This document shows, piece by piece, positions 63,681 to 64,000 of a stretch of DNA of 64,000 bases. Below the pieces are notes generated by a model that was not told the DNA's origin, made no database searches, and saw only the letters and a list, made by a program, of their open reading frames with translations. A program made the position numbers and the translations under genes. Numbering within the stretch: the first letter of the stretch is position 1; the number at the start of each line of letters is the position of its first letter. Source of the DNA: Macrosoma leucophasiata (Eukaryota > Arthropoda > Insecta > Lepidoptera > Hedylidae); the NCBI GenBank assembly GCA_036365455.1, contig JAWQUS010000011.1:702001-766000 (forward strand). The letters run 5' to 3'.

Positions 63681-63799
63681 GACTCTACCACCAGTAAAAT
63701 ACAGAGTGATATAATAGGATTACGTATTAGATCACTATTAAAATAACGTCACTACCTCGCTTGTGTAAAATTCAATCAGTACACAGTAAAAAAACAAGA

Positions 63800-63930
63800 A
63801 TATGAAAATAAACTCCAGTAACAAAGTAGCGTGGTGCATTCGCCTCATGAAGATCCGACGCGGAAATGAATCGAATTTCCTGTCGACCCGTCCGCTCCCA
63901 CTACACCATGTCATGCGTGACTTTGGATGT
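63800..63930 (+). repeat. Rep-L copy 3
   Basis: ATGAAAATAAACTCCAGTAA CAAAG, then GCGGAAATGAATCGAATTTC CTGTCGAC and CCGCTCCCACTACACC. Confidence 0.7.
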
Positions 63931-63976
63931 GACATACATGACTACCGTGACTATCGGTATTCCATTTTATTATCTA

Positions 63977-64000
63977 CTAGCTGACTCGGCAAACTTCGTA
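63977..64000 (-). mobile_element. Helitron 3' end, cut by the window edge
   Basis: CTAGCTGACTCGGCAAACTT CGTA is the reverse of the CTAG-terminated end of the 5638-5912 family. The element continues beyond the window. Confidence 0.7.

Larger units (their letters stand above)
63010..63700 (-). repeat. Rep-A copy, older subfamily, interrupted by Rep-G
   Basis: The A-tail side starts near GGCCAACAAGCATGCAATTC. The 5' end GACTCTACCACCAGTAAAA lies at 63681-63699. Rep-G with a nested LINE-L end separates them. Confidence 0.8.

Overview
The window looks like ordinary, repeat-rich nuclear DNA from a moth or butterfly. It is AT-rich, with no rRNA, CRISPR array or bacterial-type operon. It holds many transposon families of a lepidopteran kind: non-autonomous Helitrons ending in CTAG after a GGGTCAGCTAG-like end, a 5S rRNA-derived SINE, tRNA-derived SINEs, RTE-like and CR1/Jockey-group LINEs, a Penelope-like remnant and several palindromic MITEs. 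The species cannot be named from the sequence.

Only one stretch looks like a host gene. A first coding exon on the minus strand at 57925-58183 encodes a short cytoplasmic tail, one membrane segment, a coiled coil, a furin-type RERR site and the sequence CICPPG just before a splice donor. This is the layout of a membrane-anchored collagen. No Gly-X-Y exon was seen to its left, so much of the window may be its first intron or intergenic DNA.

Layout. 1-20 kb: one LINE-L tail, a SINE-1 copy with a perfect 14-bp target duplication (2731-3056), 5S-SINEs, a Helitron relic, a Penelope C-terminus (9196-9675), a CAC/ACC-rich tract (14175-14600) and long stretches with nothing recognised. 20-26 kb: a dense cluster with a dead RTE reverse transcriptase (21140-22200), a perfect 19-bp hairpin, three copies of a small family (Rep-E), tRNA-like SINE-2 and two MITEs. 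26-36 kb: a 5S-SINE inserted into one of two copies of Rep-H, foldbacks and a MITE with a target duplication (32635-32845). 36-48 kb: a dead CR1/Jockey-group LINE (37163-39080), a three-level nest of Helitron, LINE and solo LTR (41322-42694), a cluster of tRNA-like SINE-2, and a Helitron with a decayed helicase gene (44620-47312). 48-57 kb: MITEs, Rep-A copies and a nearly complete LINE on the minus strand (52889-56330). 57-64 kb: the collagen-like exon and further nested repeats.

The dominant signal is one roughly 285-bp family, called Rep-A here. It has about 29 recognisable copies in both orientations and falls into two sequence subfamilies. Apart from the collagen-like exon, the coding material belongs to selfish elements, and nearly all of it is visibly broken.
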